Assembly: GCF_001514285.1 (NCBI RefSeq)
Contig: NZ_KQ949023.1
Coordinates: 945,139-1,009,138, forward strand
DNA from: Streptomyces sp. DSM 15324
Lineage (GTDB): Bacteria; Actinomycetota; Actinomycetes; Streptomycetales; Streptomycetaceae
DNA length: 64,000 nucleotides
Reading direction: 5' to 3'
A program made the position numbers and the translations under genes. Position 1 is the stretch's first letter; every line of letters begins with the position of its first letter. Below the pieces are notes generated by a model. It was given only the letters and a program-made list of their open reading frames with translations. It searched no databases and was not told the origin of the DNA. Below are positions 1-8,439 of the stretch, in pieces.

Positions 1-738
1 GGCACCGATCCCACCGCCGTGCCGAAGGCCGCCGCCGATCTGCGGGCGGCCCGTACGGTCGCCACGCCCGCCGGCAGACCTTCGGTCGGCTGGGGTTCCG
101 CCCCCGACCTCGGTGCGCCCGCCACGTTCGTCCTGCTCCGGCACGGCGAGACCCCGCTCACCCCGCAGAAGCGGTTCTCCGGCCGCGGCGGCACCGACCC
201 CTCCCTCTCGGACGTCGGCCGGGAGCAGGCCGAGCGGGCCGCCGAGGCGCTCGCCCGGCGCGGCACGATCCAGCACGTCCTCGCCTCCCCGCTGGCCCGC
301 ACCCGGCAGACCGCCGGGGCCGTCGCCGCCCGCCTCGGTCTGGAGGTGACGATCGAGGAAGGGCTGATCGAGACGGACTTCGGCGCCTGGGAGGGCCTCA
401 CCTTCGGCGAGGTCCAGGAGCGTCACCCCGAGGACCTGACCCGCTGGCTCGCCGACCCCGAGGCGGAGCCGACCGGCGGCGGCGAGAGCTTCGCGGCCAC
501 CGCCGCCCGGGTCGCCGCCACCCGCGACAAGCTGGTCGCGGCGTACGCGGGCCGCACGGTCCTGCTGGTCACCCACGTGACCCCGATCAAGACGTTCGTC
601 CGGCTCGCCCTGGGCGCCCCGCCCGAGTCCCTGTTCCGCATGGAACTGTCGGCGGCCTCGCTGTCGGCGGTGGCGTACTACGCCGACGGCAACGCCAGCG
701 TGCGCCTCTTCAACGACACGTCCCACCTGCGTCCCTGA
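1..738 (+). CDS. Bifunctional RNase H/acid phosphatase, C-terminal part (partial)
   Basis: The reading frame is open from the first base of the window, so the gene begins upstream. What remains is a histidine phosphatase domain. The catalytic RHGET motif (LLRHGETPLT) is visible about 40 codons in, followed by the SPLARTRQTA segment and a second catalytic histidine in LLVTHVTPIK. In actinomycetes this domain is the C-terminal half of a fusion with an N-terminal RNase HI domain, and the Ala/Pro-rich stretch before RHGET fits the linker. The N-terminal nuclease is outside the window, so the fusion is inferred. The gene converges on the aldolase gene, with a 29-bp overlap of their 3' ends. Confidence 0.85.
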   Translation, partial: GTDPTAVPKAAADLRAARTVATPAGRPSVGWGSAPDLGAPATFVLLRHGETPLTPQKRFSGRGGTDPSLSDVGREQAERAAEALARRGTIQHVLASPLARTRQTAGAVAARLGLEVTIEEGLIETDFGAWEGLTFGEVQERHPEDLTRWLADPEAEPTGGGESFAATAARVAATRDKLVAAYAGRTVLLVTHVTPIKTFVRLALGAPPESLFRMELSAASLSAVAYYADGNASVRLFNDTSHLRP

Positions 739-1372
739 GCCGGGAGGCGGCGCGCGCCAGGCCCTCGATCCGGGCCCAGTCCCGCGCCGCCACCGCGTCC
801 GGCGGAAGCATCCAGGTCCCGCCCACGCAGGCCACGTTGGGCAGCGCGAGGTACTCCGCCGCGTTGTCCGGGCCGATCCCGCCCGTCGGGCAGAACCGGG
901 CCTGGGGCAGCGGCCCGGCGAGCGACCGCAGATACGCCGTGCCGCCCGCCGCCTGCGCCGGGAAGAACTTCATCTCCCGCACCCCGCGCTCCAGCAGCGC
1001 CACCACCTCGGACGTGGTCGACACCCCCGGCAGACACGGCAGCCCCGACGCCCGCATCGCGCTCAGCAGCCCGTCGGTCCAGCCCGGGCTCACCAGGAAC
1101 CGCGCCCCCGCCGCCGCGCACGCCGTCACCTGCTCCGGCGCGATCACGGTCCCGGCCCCGACCACGGCCTCCGGGACCGCCCCGGAGATCTCCCGGATCG
1201 CGTCGAGCGCGACCGGCGTCCGCAGCGTGACCTCGATCGCGGTCAGCCCGCCCGCCACCAGCGCCCGCGCCAGCGGCACCGCGTCGGAGACGTCGGTGAG
1301 GACCACGACGGGCACGACCGGCGCCAGATCCAGGACCGGGGCAGCCGAGACGAAGGGCAGCGATGAGCTCAT
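710..1372 (-). CDS. eda: KDPG/KHG aldolase
   Basis: A class I aldolase of about 220 residues that splits 2-keto-3-deoxy-6-phosphogluconate to pyruvate and glyceraldehyde-3-phosphate. Family features are visible: the VVVLTD strand near the start, AIEVTLRTP with the catalytic Glu, VGAGTV, the Schiff-base lysine in MKFFPAQ and the closing PTGGIGPDN phosphate-binding loop. I chose an ATG at 1372 (MSRMSSSLP); an in-frame start 36 bp further upstream would add a poorly conserved tail. It converges on the phosphatase gene and is probably monocistronic. Role in a Streptomyces sugar-acid pathway is inferred from the family. Confidence 0.88.
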   Translation of the reverse strand: MSSSLPFVSAAPVLDLAPVVPVVVLTDVSDAVPLARALVAGGLTAIEVTLRTPVALDAIREISGAVPEAVVGAGTVIAPEQVTACAAAGARFLVSPGWTDGLLSAMRASGLPCLPGVSTTSEVVALLERGVREMKFFPAQAAGGTAYLRSLAGPLPQARFCPTGGIGPDNAAEYLALPNVACVGGTWMLPPDAVAARDWARIEGLARAASRLRDAGGTCR

Positions 1373-1446
1373 GCGGCTCATCCTGCCCTTGGGGTGCAGC
1401 ATGCGCAAAGGTCATTGCACATGTTGCAACAGGCCTGGCTGTCGGC

Positions 1447-2229
1447 TCAGTGCACCTCGTCCACCAGCACGTCCAGCGTCCAGGGCGTCCCCGCCCGCGC
1501 CGGCTCCCGGACCTCCACCCCGTACCCGAGCCCGCGCAGCGCCTCCACCAGCTCCGCCGGGCCCTTCGGCGCGATCCCGGCCGTCAGCAGGCTCCGGACG
1601 ATCCGCCCCTTGGTCGCCTTGTTGAAGTGGCTGACGACCTTCCGGGTCGGCGCGTGCAGCACCCGTACGGTCGCGGTCCGTCCGGCGACCTCGCCCTTCG
1701 GTTTCCACGCCGCCGCGTACGCCGCCGACCTCAGGTCGAGCACCAGCCCGTCCCTGGCTGCCTCGGGCAGCACGGCCGCCATCGGCGCCCGCCAGTGCGC
1801 GCCCAGCGCGCCCAGCCCCGGCAGCCTCACCCCCATCGAGCAGCGGTACGACGGGATCCGGTCCGTCACCCGGACGGCGCCCCACAGCCCGGAGAACACC
1901 AGCAGCGAGCGCGCCGCCCGCCGCTTCGCGGCCGCGTCCAGGGAGGCCAGGTCCAGGGCGTCGTACAGGACTCCCGTGTAGATCTCCCCGGCGGGCCGGG
2001 CGCCCGCCGTCCGCAGCTGCGTGTTCTTGGCGATCTCGCCGCGCAGTCCCTCGCTGAGCCCCAGCACCTCGCGCGCCTTCTCCTCGTCGCCCGCGCACAG
2101 CTCGGCCAGCTCGTCGAGCACGGCCTCACGGGCGGCGGTCAGCCCCGGCAGCGCCAGCGACTCCGGCTTCAGCGGCGCGCCGCGACCGGACGAGGCCTTT
2201 CCCTCGGAGGGCGGCAGCAGGACAAGCAC
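1447..2229 (-). CDS. yaaA: Peroxide-stress protein YaaA family
   Basis: A 260-residue member of the YaaA (former DUF328/UPF0246) family, which in E. coli lowers intracellular iron during peroxide stress and binds DNA. The hallmark N-terminus LVLLPPSEGK is present, as are NTQLRTAGARPAGEIYTGV and the C-terminal SHFNKATKGR block. I chose the GTG at 2229 because a clear GAAGGAG ribosome site precedes it and because the family starts directly at this motif. The longer ORF from 2277 would add 16 non-conserved residues. It is divergent from the ribonuclease gene. Confidence 0.85.
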   Translation of the reverse strand: MLVLLPPSEGKASSGRGAPLKPESLALPGLTAAREAVLDELAELCAGDEEKAREVLGLSEGLRGEIAKNTQLRTAGARPAGEIYTGVLYDALDLASLDAAAKRRAARSLLVFSGLWGAVRVTDRIPSYRCSMGVRLPGLGALGAHWRAPMAAVLPEAARDGLVLDLRSAAYAAAWKPKGEVAGRTATVRVLHAPTRKVVSHFNKATKGRIVRSLLTAGIAPKGPAELVEALRGLGYGVEVREPARAGTPWTLDVLVDEVH

Positions 2230-2305
2230 GGGGGTCTCCTTCTCGGTGGGGCTCCGGGACAGCGTACGGCGTGCCACCGGACCGCCCCCGCCCTACGCTC
2301 GCCGT

Positions 2306-3739
2306 ATGCCCCGCCGCCACATCCGCGTGACCGGCGCCCCCGAAGCCGCCCTGCGGGACGCCCTCGACCGGCTGCGCACCGAACTCGGGGCGCCGCTCGC
2401 CTTCCCGCTCGGTGTCCTGACGGAGGCCGAACGCGCCGCCAGGGCCCCGGCCCTGCCGCCGCACGACGCCACCGACATCCCGTTCCTCACCCTCGACCCG
2501 CCCGGCGCCGTCGACCTCGACCAGGCCCTGCACCTGTCCCGGCAGGGCACCGGCTACCGCGTCCGGTACGCCATCGCCGACGTCGCCGCCTTCGTCGTAC
2601 CCGGCGGACCGGTGGACGAGGAGGCCCACCGTCGCGTCACCACCCTCTACTTCCCCGACGGGAAGCTCCCGCTGCACCCGGCCGTCCTCAGCGAGGGCGC
2701 CGCCAGCCTGCTGCCCGGCCGGGACCGGCCCGCCGCCCTGTGGACCCTCGACCTCGACGCGGACGGCCGTACCCGCGCCGTCGACCTGCGCCGCGCCCTC
2801 GTCCGCAGCCGCACCCGGCTCGACTACGCCGAGGCGCAGCGGCGGATCGACGACGCGACGGCGGAGGAGCCGCTGGCCCTGCTCGCCACGGTGGGGCGCC
2901 TGCGCGAGGCGCTGGAGGCGGAGCGCGGCGGCATCTCCCTCAGCGTGCCCGAACAGGAGATCGTTGAGCAGGACCACGGCTACGAGCCGACCTACCGCGC
3001 CCCGGTCCCCGCGGAGGGCTGGAACGCCCAGCTCTCCCTCCTCACCGGCATGGCCGCGGCCGACCTCATGCTGGCCTCGGGCACCGGCATCCTGCGCACC
3101 CTGCCGCCCGCCCCCGACGGCGCCGTCGGCCGGCTGCGGCGCGTCGCGCACGCCCTGCGCATCGACTGGCCGCACCACGTCTCGTACGCCGCCCTGGTCC
3201 GCTCGCTCGACCCGCACCGCCCCGCCCACGCGGCCTTCCTCCAGGAGTGCACGACCTTGCTGCGGGGCGCCGGCTACACGGTCTTCCGCGACGGGAGGCT
3301 GCCGGACATCACCACCCACTCCGCCGTCGCCGCCCCCTACGCCCACTGCACGGCGCCCCTGCGCCGCCTCGCCGACCGGTACGCCACCGAACTCTGCCTC
3401 GCCGCCGTCGCCGGTGAGACCCCGCCCGAAGGGGTGCTCGCCGCGCTGGACACCCTGCCGAAGGAGATGGCGGGGGGCGGCCGCCGCGCCCACGCCGTCG
3501 AGCGGGCCTGCGTCGACCTGGTCGAGGCGGCGCTGCTGAAGGACCGGGTGGGGGAGGTGTTCGAGGGCTGTGTGGTCGACGTGGACGACCACCGCCCGAC
3601 CACCGGCACCGTCCAGCTGGAGTCCCCGGCGGTCGTCGGCCGGGTCGACGGCGACCCGCTCCCCCTCGGTGAACGCCTGCGCGTCCGCCTCACCGAGGCC
3701 GATCCGGCACACCGGACGGTGCGTTTCGCTCGCGCGTGA
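2306..3739 (+). CDS. RNB-domain ribonuclease (RNase II/R family)
   Basis: A 477-residue protein dominated by an RNB catalytic domain, a 3'-5' exoribonuclease. The metal-binding acidic cluster is seen in FLTLDPPGAVDLDQAL (about residues 59-74), followed by YAIADVAAFV, TLYFPDGKLPLHP and the downstream ITTHSAVAAPYAHCTAPLRRLADRYA block typical of RNase II. A short C-terminal segment resembles an S1-type RNA-binding region. I used the ATG at 2306 (MPRRHIRVTG); a longer frame reaches upstream through yaaA but lacks family similarity. Streptomyces genomes usually carry one such short RNB protein in addition to RNase J and PNPase. Confidence 0.85.
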   Translation: MPRRHIRVTGAPEAALRDALDRLRTELGAPLAFPLGVLTEAERAARAPALPPHDATDIPFLTLDPPGAVDLDQALHLSRQGTGYRVRYAIADVAAFVVPGGPVDEEAHRRVTTLYFPDGKLPLHPAVLSEGAASLLPGRDRPAALWTLDLDADGRTRAVDLRRALVRSRTRLDYAEAQRRIDDATAEEPLALLATVGRLREALEAERGGISLSVPEQEIVEQDHGYEPTYRAPVPAEGWNAQLSLLTGMAAADLMLASGTGILRTLPPAPDGAVGRLRRVAHALRIDWPHHVSYAALVRSLDPHRPAHAAFLQECTTLLRGAGYTVFRDGRLPDITTHSAVAAPYAHCTAPLRRLADRYATELCLAAVAGETPPEGVLAALDTLPKEMAGGGRRAHAVERACVDLVEAALLKDRVGEVFEGCVVDVDDHRPTTGTVQLESPAVVGRVDGDPLPLGERLRVRLTEADPAHRTVRFARA

Positions 3740-3822
3740 GGGCGTGTACGAGGCTGTCGGCGTCGTCGGTGGCCGTGACGCCGCGGCGGGGTCGAGCGTG
3801 GGCCCCTGCTCGCGCACACCCC

Positions 3823-3876
3823 TTGACGGCTAACGACGTTAGCCCTACGGTCGAGGTGTGGCTAACGCCGTTAGCC
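3823..3876 (+). promoter_or_regulatory. Promoter with two TetR-type palindromic operators
   Basis: A good Streptomyces promoter is visible: TTGACG at 3823-3828, 17 bp, then TACGGT at 3846-3851. It is overlapped by the perfect palindrome GGCTAACGACGTTAGCC (3828-3844). A second copy, GGCTAACGCCGTTAGCC, lies at 3860-3876. The copies sit 32 bp apart, about three helical turns. The second gene downstream encodes a TetR regulator, so autoregulation is the natural inference. Confidence 0.8.
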
Positions 3877-3907
3877 GCCGATCACGGCACCCACTCGGGA
3901 GGCAGCC

Positions 3908-4375
3908 ATGAGCACGGCCACCAGCACCCCCACCAGCTCGCGCACCAGCTCGCCCCTTCGCCTCCTTCGCCGTACGGCCTGGCTGGGGGCGGCCCTCTTC
4001 TGGACGGCCTTCGCCGTGCTGGAAGGCGTCAACCACGGCTGGCTCGCGGGCGCCGCGGCCGTGGCCTTCTTCATCGCCCCCGACCTGACGTTCCTCGTGG
4101 CCGTGGACGAGGCACCCCGCATGGCGAAGGGGCAACTCCCGCCCCGCGCGGTGCCGTACTACAACGCCCTGCACCGCGCGCTCGTGCCGTTCGCGCTGCT
4201 GGTGGCCTACGCCGTCGGCCCGGTCGCCTGGCCGCCGTTCTTCGCGGCCCTGTGCGGCTGGCTCGCGCACATCTCGTACGATCGCGCCTTCGGCTACGGA
4301 CTGCGTACGAAGGAGGGCTTCCAGCGTGGGACCGACCACGAGCGCGGCACCGGAGAGGGCTTCCGGCGTGACTGA
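3908..4375 (+). CDS. DUF4260-like membrane protein
   Basis: A 155-residue small membrane protein. After a Ser/Thr-rich N-terminus, hydrophobic segments are visible at LGAALFWTAFAVLEG, AAAVAFFIAPDLTFLVAV and VPFALLVAYAVGPVAW, and the C-terminal HISYDRAFGYGLRTKEGFQ block matches the DUF4260 signature. Function is unknown. The ATG at 3908 follows AGGCAGCC. The gene sits behind the double-palindrome promoter and overlaps the TetR gene by a few bases, so the two are co-transcribed and the membrane protein is likely the regulator's target. Confidence 0.75.
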   Translation: MSTATSTPTSSRTSSPLRLLRRTAWLGAALFWTAFAVLEGVNHGWLAGAAAVAFFIAPDLTFLVAVDEAPRMAKGQLPPRAVPYYNALHRALVPFALLVAYAVGPVAWPPFFAALCGWLAHISYDRAFGYGLRTKEGFQRGTDHERGTGEGFRRD

Positions 4376-4892
4376 CCGGCTCACCCCCCGCGCCCGCGAG
4401 ATCGCGACGGCCGCCCGGACCCTCCTGGAGGAGGCCGGGCCCGCCGCCGTCACCATGCGGGCACTCGCCGACCACCTGGGCATCAAGGCCCCGTCCCTGT
4501 ACAAGCACTTCCCCGACAAGCACGCCGTCGAGGTCGAGCTCACCGCGCAGATGCTGGAGGAGTCGGCGGTGGCCCTGGAGGAGGCCGAGGAACGCGAACC
4601 GGGCTCCCTGCCGGCGCTCGGGGAGGCGTACCGGGCCTACGCCCTCGCCCACCCCCACCTCTACTGCCTCGCCACCGAACGCCCCCTGCCGCGCGCCCAG
4701 CTGCCCGCCGGCCTGGAGGACCGGGCCGCGATGCCACTCATGCGGGCCTGCGGCGGTGACGTGGACCTGGCCCGCTCGGTGTGGGCGTTCGCCCACGGGA
4801 TGGTGATCCTGGAGATCCACGGCAGGTTTCCGGACGACGCGGACCTGGCGGCGGCATGGAAACAGGGCCTGAAGGCGTTCCACCCCCAGTGA
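4368..4892 (+). CDS. TetR/AcrR family transcriptional regulator
   Basis: A repressor with an N-terminal TetR helix-turn-helix: ARTLLEEAGPAAVTMRALADHLGIKAPSLYKHF spans about residues 10-45. The rest is a TetR C-terminal ligand domain ending in AWKQGLKAFHPQ. I prefer GTG 4368, which overlaps the stop of the DUF4260 gene; GTG 4326 is a possible longer start and also has a good ribosome site (AAGGAGGG). It probably binds the two palindromes at 3828-3876. The ligand is unknown. Confidence 0.82.
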   Translation: MTDRLTPRAREIATAARTLLEEAGPAAVTMRALADHLGIKAPSLYKHFPDKHAVEVELTAQMLEESAVALEEAEEREPGSLPALGEAYRAYALAHPHLYCLATERPLPRAQLPAGLEDRAAMPLMRACGGDVDLARSVWAFAHGMVILEIHGRFPDDADLAAAWKQGLKAFHPQ

Positions 4893-4914
4893 CCTTGCTG
4901 AACGGGGGAGTGGC

Positions 4915-5742
4915 ATGAGCCGTGAACAGGCGTTGTGGACGAGAACCAGACTCGGCCGCTGCGGCCCGCCCCTGGACCTCCTGACCGCCCGCTTCGACAA
5001 GCACGTCTACGCGCCGCACGCGCACGACGAGTTCACGGTGGGCGTCTGCGTCGGCGGCTCGGAGATCATCGACTACCGGGGCGGCCGCATCCACAACGGC
5101 CCCGGCGCCATCGTCGTCCTCGCCCCCGGCGAGATGCACACCGGCGGCCCCGCCAACACCACCGACGGCTACGCCTACCGCGCCCTGTACGCTGGCCCGG
5201 ACCTGCTCACCGAGGGCGTCCTCGGCGGCGTACCGCACTTCCGCGAACCGGTGATCGACGACCCGGAACTCGCCGCCGCCCTCCGCACCACCCACACCGA
5301 GCTGAGCGCCTGCCCCGACCCCCTGGAGGCGGAGTCCCGCCTGCCCTGGCTGCTGACCGCCCTGGCCCGCCGCCACTCCACGGCCCGCCCGGTCGGCGAC
5401 GCCGTCCCCGGCGCGGGCCGCATCGCGAGGGCCGTCCGCGACCGCCTGGCCGACGAACTCCTGGCACCCCCGTCCCTGGCCGACCTGGCCGCGTCCCTCG
5501 ACCTCTCCCGCTACCAACTCCTGCGGGCCTTCCGTACGACGATGGGGGTACCCCCGTACGCCTGGCTGGCCCAGCACCGCGTGCACCGCGCCCGCGCCCT
5601 CCTGGACGCCGGCCTGCGCCCCGCCGAGGTGGCCCCCCTGGTCGGCTTCGCGGACCAGGCGCACCTGACCCGCTGGTTCCGCAGGGTCCTGGGCGTGACG
5701 CCAGCGGCGTACCGCAACAGCGTTCAAGACGCGAGGGGCTGA
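4915..5742 (+). CDS. AraC family transcriptional regulator
   Basis: A 275-residue regulator with an N-terminal cupin-like AraC ligand domain (HVYAPHAHDEFTVGVCVGG about residues 30-50, VLAPGEMHTGGPA) and two C-terminal helix-turn-helix motifs (LADLAASLDLSRYQLLRAFR and APLVGFADQAHLTRWFRRVLGVTPAAYR). The ATG at 4915 has GGGGGAG upstream. It precedes the EamA transporter gene by 19 bp on the same strand. This AraC-plus-DMT exporter arrangement is common, and the regulator probably controls the transporter. Confidence 0.85.
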   Translation: MSREQALWTRTRLGRCGPPLDLLTARFDKHVYAPHAHDEFTVGVCVGGSEIIDYRGGRIHNGPGAIVVLAPGEMHTGGPANTTDGYAYRALYAGPDLLTEGVLGGVPHFREPVIDDPELAAALRTTHTELSACPDPLEAESRLPWLLTALARRHSTARPVGDAVPGAGRIARAVRDRLADELLAPPSLADLAASLDLSRYQLLRAFRTTMGVPPYAWLAQHRVHRARALLDAGLRPAEVAPLVGFADQAHLTRWFRRVLGVTPAAYRNSVQDARG

Positions 5743-5761
5743 GACCCGCGATGGTGGGTGC

Positions 5762-6691
5762 ATGACTGCACGCGGCTGGTTCCTGTTCTCCCTGATGGGA
5801 GTGGTCTGGGGCATTCCCTATCTGCTGATCAAGGTGGCGGTGGAGGACCTCTCCCCGTCCATGGTGGTGTTCACCCGGTGCGCGCTGGGCGCGTTGCTCC
5901 TGCTGCCCTTCGCGATCCGCCAGGGCGGCTTCGCGTGTACCGTCCGCGCCCACTGGGCTCCGATGCTTGCCTTCGCGTGCATAGAGATCATCGGCCCCTG
6001 GTTCACGTTGACGGACGCGGAGCGGCATCTGTCGAGCTCCACCGCCGGGCTGCTGATCGCCGGGGTCCCGATCGTGGGCGTACTGGCGGCCCGCTTCCTC
6101 GGGCAGGGCGAGGTGCTGGGCGCCCGCCGGATGACGGGCCTGGCGGTGGGCCTGGCGGGAGTGGGAGTCCTGACCGTCCCGCACCTGACGGGAGGCGACG
6201 CCCGCTCCCTGGCCGAGGTACTGCTGACGGTGGTGGGCTATGCGACGGCCCCCCTCATCGCGGCCCGCCGCCTGAAGGACGTCCCGACCCTGCAACTGAT
6301 CGCCCCCTGCCTGGCGCTCTCCGCGCTGGTCTACGCCCTCCCGGCGGCGATGACCTGGCCTTCCGAGACGCCGTCCGCCTCGGTCCTGTCGGCCCTCGCG
6401 GCCCTGGGCACGATCTGCACGGCGATCGCCTTCGTGGCCTTCCTGGAACTGATCAAGGAGATAGGCCCGACTCGCTCGACGGTGATCACCTACGTCAACC
6501 CGGCGGTGGCGGTGGCGGCGGGCGCCGTGTTCCTGGAGGAACCGCTGACGACGAGCGTCCTGCTGGCCTTCGCCCTGATCCTGGCGGGCTCGGTCCTGGC
6601 GACGGCGGCGGGTCCTCGGCGCGACCGCCGCCCGGTACCATGGTCCACACGGCAGACGAGCCGGGCGGACGGCCGCGTGGAGTCCCCCTAG
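5762..6691 (+). CDS. EamA/DMT superfamily transporter
   Basis: A 309-residue integral membrane protein with about ten hydrophobic helices in two EamA repeats (first at GWFLFSLMGVVWGIPYLLIK; second after residue 150, with the conserved TYVNPAVAVAAGAVFLEEPL near the end). Family members export amino acids or other small metabolites; the substrate is not predictable. It follows the AraC gene. The last 40 bp of the coding sequence overlap the start of rnpB, so the hydrophilic C-terminal tail is encoded by RNase P RNA sequence. Confidence 0.85.
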   Translation: MTARGWFLFSLMGVVWGIPYLLIKVAVEDLSPSMVVFTRCALGALLLLPFAIRQGGFACTVRAHWAPMLAFACIEIIGPWFTLTDAERHLSSSTAGLLIAGVPIVGVLAARFLGQGEVLGARRMTGLAVGLAGVGVLTVPHLTGGDARSLAEVLLTVVGYATAPLIAARRLKDVPTLQLIAPCLALSALVYALPAAMTWPSETPSASVLSALAALGTICTAIAFVAFLELIKEIGPTRSTVITYVNPAVAVAAGAVFLEEPLTTSVLLAFALILAGSVLATAAGPRRDRRPVPWSTRQTSRADGRVESP

Positions 6692-7065
6692 GGGGCTTCC
6701 CGAGGAACGTCCGGGCTCCACAGGGCAAGGTGGTGGCTAACGGCCACCCGGGGTGACCCGCGGGACAGTGCCACAGAAAACAAACCGCCCGGTGCTTCGG
6801 CGCCGGGTAAGGGTGAAACGGTGGTGTAAGAGACCACCAGTGCCCAGGGTGACCTGGGCAGCTAGGTAAACCCCACCTGGAGCAAGGTCAAAAGGAGCGC
6901 CGTAAAAAGCGCTCTGCGCGGACGCTGGAGGGCTGCCCGCCCGAGTCCGCGGGTAGACCGCACGAGGCCGGTGGCAACACCGGCCCTAGATGGATGGCCG
7001 TCTCCCCGGCTGCCGCGAGGCGACCGGGTGACAGAACCCGGCGTATAGCCCGACTCGTCTGCCGC
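6650..7065 (+). ncRNA. rnpB: RNase P RNA, bacterial type A
   Basis: The catalytic RNA of RNase P, which trims tRNA 5' leaders. The P1 helix closes perfectly: GGCAGACGAG at 6651-6660 pairs with CTCGTCTGCC at 7054-7063. Conserved P RNA blocks are recognisable: GAGGAACGTCCGGGC (from about 6701), ACAGTGCCACAGAAAACAAACC, GGTAAGGGTGAAACGGTG, and near the 3' end ACAGAACCCGGCGTATAGCC. The length of about 416 nt is normal for Streptomyces. The exact ends are inferred from P1. The 3' end is duplicated at 19765-19795 and appears to be an integration site. Confidence 0.93.
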
Positions 7066-7066
7066 T
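7036..7066 (+). repeat. Left attachment-like repeat within the rnpB 3' end (attL candidate)
   Basis: A 31-bp segment that begins ACCCGGCGTATAGCCC and ends GACTCGTCTGCCGCT. It matches 19765-19795 at 30 of 31 positions; the only difference is T7046 versus C19775. The segment includes the 3' strand of the P1 helix of RNase P RNA. Similarity stops abruptly on both sides. Integrases commonly use the 3' ends of structured RNA genes so that the gene is restored on insertion. Confidence 0.85.
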
Positions 7067-7645
7067 CCATATTTCCGCAGTTCAGAGGCCATGTTTATCA
7101 GCTGAACAAACCCTCGGGGGCGAATCCGGGTCGAATCTGCGCCACAGGTACCGTCGTTTCTGTCTGCCGTCCATGCGGCATATCCGGGCATGTCGGTCGT
7201 CAAATGCGGTCCAGAGTCGCTCTGTAGCGGACATCTCGGTTTTTGATGCACTCGGAAGTACATGTACGAAGTGTCTTCATTGCCTAGCTGCTCTGACTGA
7301 ACCTGAGCACCGATGGCGCGTCCTCCAGTGAGCCGTGCCCGGGCCGGAACGGGTGACATTGCTCGCGGCGTGTCGAGACAGCTGCCCATGCCGCCCTCTC
7401 GGGCGTCGCGGGACGCGTCGGACTGAACCCCCGTGCGGAGGTCAGGGCTGCCGTGAATGGGCATGGGCGCCCTGGAGGGCGCTTCGGCGGGGCGGTGGTG
7501 TTGTCGCTGGTCAGCAGTGTGCGGTGTCCTGCCGGGGGTAGTCGAGCCGCCTTCGTGATGCCGCAGATCGCGGCGCTGATCCGCCCGCCACCCGGGAACT
7601 TGTCGGCATGCTGCCGTTATCAGCCCGGCTCAGCCGCGCGGCCCG
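7067..7645. other. Intergenic, AT-richer island left end, no gene seen
   Basis: No coding sequence could be supported. The first 250 bp have lower GC content, a GTACATGTAC palindrome near 7257, and CCGGGTCGAATC at 7126-7137, a string that recurs near the right repeat (19649-19660). Such paired short repeats could be integrase arm-binding sites. The rest is unassigned. Confidence 0.45.
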
Positions 7646-7649
7646 ATCC

Positions 7650-7945
7650 CAGGCCATACGGACCAGTGATGACGCCGTTGGGCCCCCGTCGGGTCGTAGT
7701 GCGCCTGTGGGTGCGCCGGTACTTCTGTGACTGGAAGAACTGTTCTCGCCGGAGGTTTATTGAGCAGGTGCCGTCCGAGCGGCTCCGCCGCTCCAGCACG
7801 GACTGACGGGCCGGCTGCGTTCGGTCGCCGTCGGGTGGGCGGTCGGCCGCGAGGTATGCCGTCGGCTGCGGCTGGCCGCGGGCCGGAACCGGCTGCTCAG
7901 ACCGCTGACGGCGCCGGCGGTGCCGGACCGTGCCCCGCGGGTGCT
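7650..7945 (+). pseudogene. ISL3 family transposase relic
   Basis: The translation RRVVVRLWVRRYFCDWKNC, continuing into RRRFIEQVPSERL, matches the N-terminal zinc-finger region of ISL3 transposases, which typically read RRFFCDNPxCPRRTFAEQ. A stop falls at 7804-7806. In another frame GRLRSVAVGWAVGREV and the downstream APAVPDRAPRVLG resemble the next part of the same protein, so a frameshift is present. The DDE core is missing and the sequence runs into a P450 fragment on the opposite strand. Confidence 0.6.
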
Positions 7946-8060
7946 GGGGACGCATCCAGTGCACCGGCTCCTGGTGACGCAGGGTGTGAAACATGCGCCA
8001 CGGGGTGGTCCCGTCGGTGAAGTTGTCGAGGTCGGCGAGGTTGACGTCCGCCAGCGGCAT
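7946..8060 (-). pseudogene. Cytochrome P450 N-terminal fragment
   Basis: On the minus strand an ATG at 8060 opens MPLADVNLADLDNFTDGTTP followed by WRMFHTLRHQEPVHWMRP. This matches the start of actinobacterial P450s (DVDLxDPxxFxxGxPHxxWxxLRxxxPVxW). Similarity ends near 7946, where the ISL3 relic begins, so only about 38 residues survive and the heme-binding region is absent. It cannot be functional. Confidence 0.55.
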
Positions 8061-8298
8061 CGACGTGATCGGGCAGTACGAGCTGAAGCTCGAATCCGGC
8101 CGGCGGCCGGAACTGCGCCACCACGTCGACCTGCTCTACGACGCCTACCGCGATGCCATCCGCGAGGCACTGGCCTGCTTCGACGTGTCACAGGAGATGA
8201 CGGAGATCGTCTTCGCGGCCCTGGACGGCCTGGTCTTTCACCAGGTCACGTCCAGCGCACCGGACCGTACCGACGAGAGCGTCGCCGCCTTGCGCTGA
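8061..8298 (+). pseudogene. TetR family regulator C-terminal fragment
   Basis: The translation YELKLESGRRPELRHHVDLL followed by YDAYRDAIREALACFDVSQE and AALDGLVFHQVTS resembles the C-terminal ligand-binding part of TetR regulators that end in a YDAYRxAIxxAL...ALDGLxLHQL pattern. No DNA-binding domain precedes it; the sequence abuts the P450 fragment instead. The stop is at 8296-8298. It is interpreted as a truncated gene left by rearrangement. Confidence 0.5.
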
Positions 8299-8439
8299 CT
8301 CCTCGCGGCCCATCGCGCGCAGGCGTCACCGGGGACGACCGAAACTCTCCTGCACCGACTTCAGGAGCGGCGATGATGAGCACTTTTCCGAGGGCGTGAC
8401 CAGGCAGCCCGGCCGCTCGGCACGTCGTCCCCGGCCAGG

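Noticed and set aside
3908..6691. TetR, AraC and EamA genes as part of the biosynthetic cluster
   Set aside because: They are separated from it by rnpB and the island and resemble ordinary core-genome regulators and exporters.
7257..7266. GTACATGTAC palindrome as a promoter operator
   Set aside because: No gene starts nearby, so no regulatory role can be supported; it is only mentioned in the gap description.
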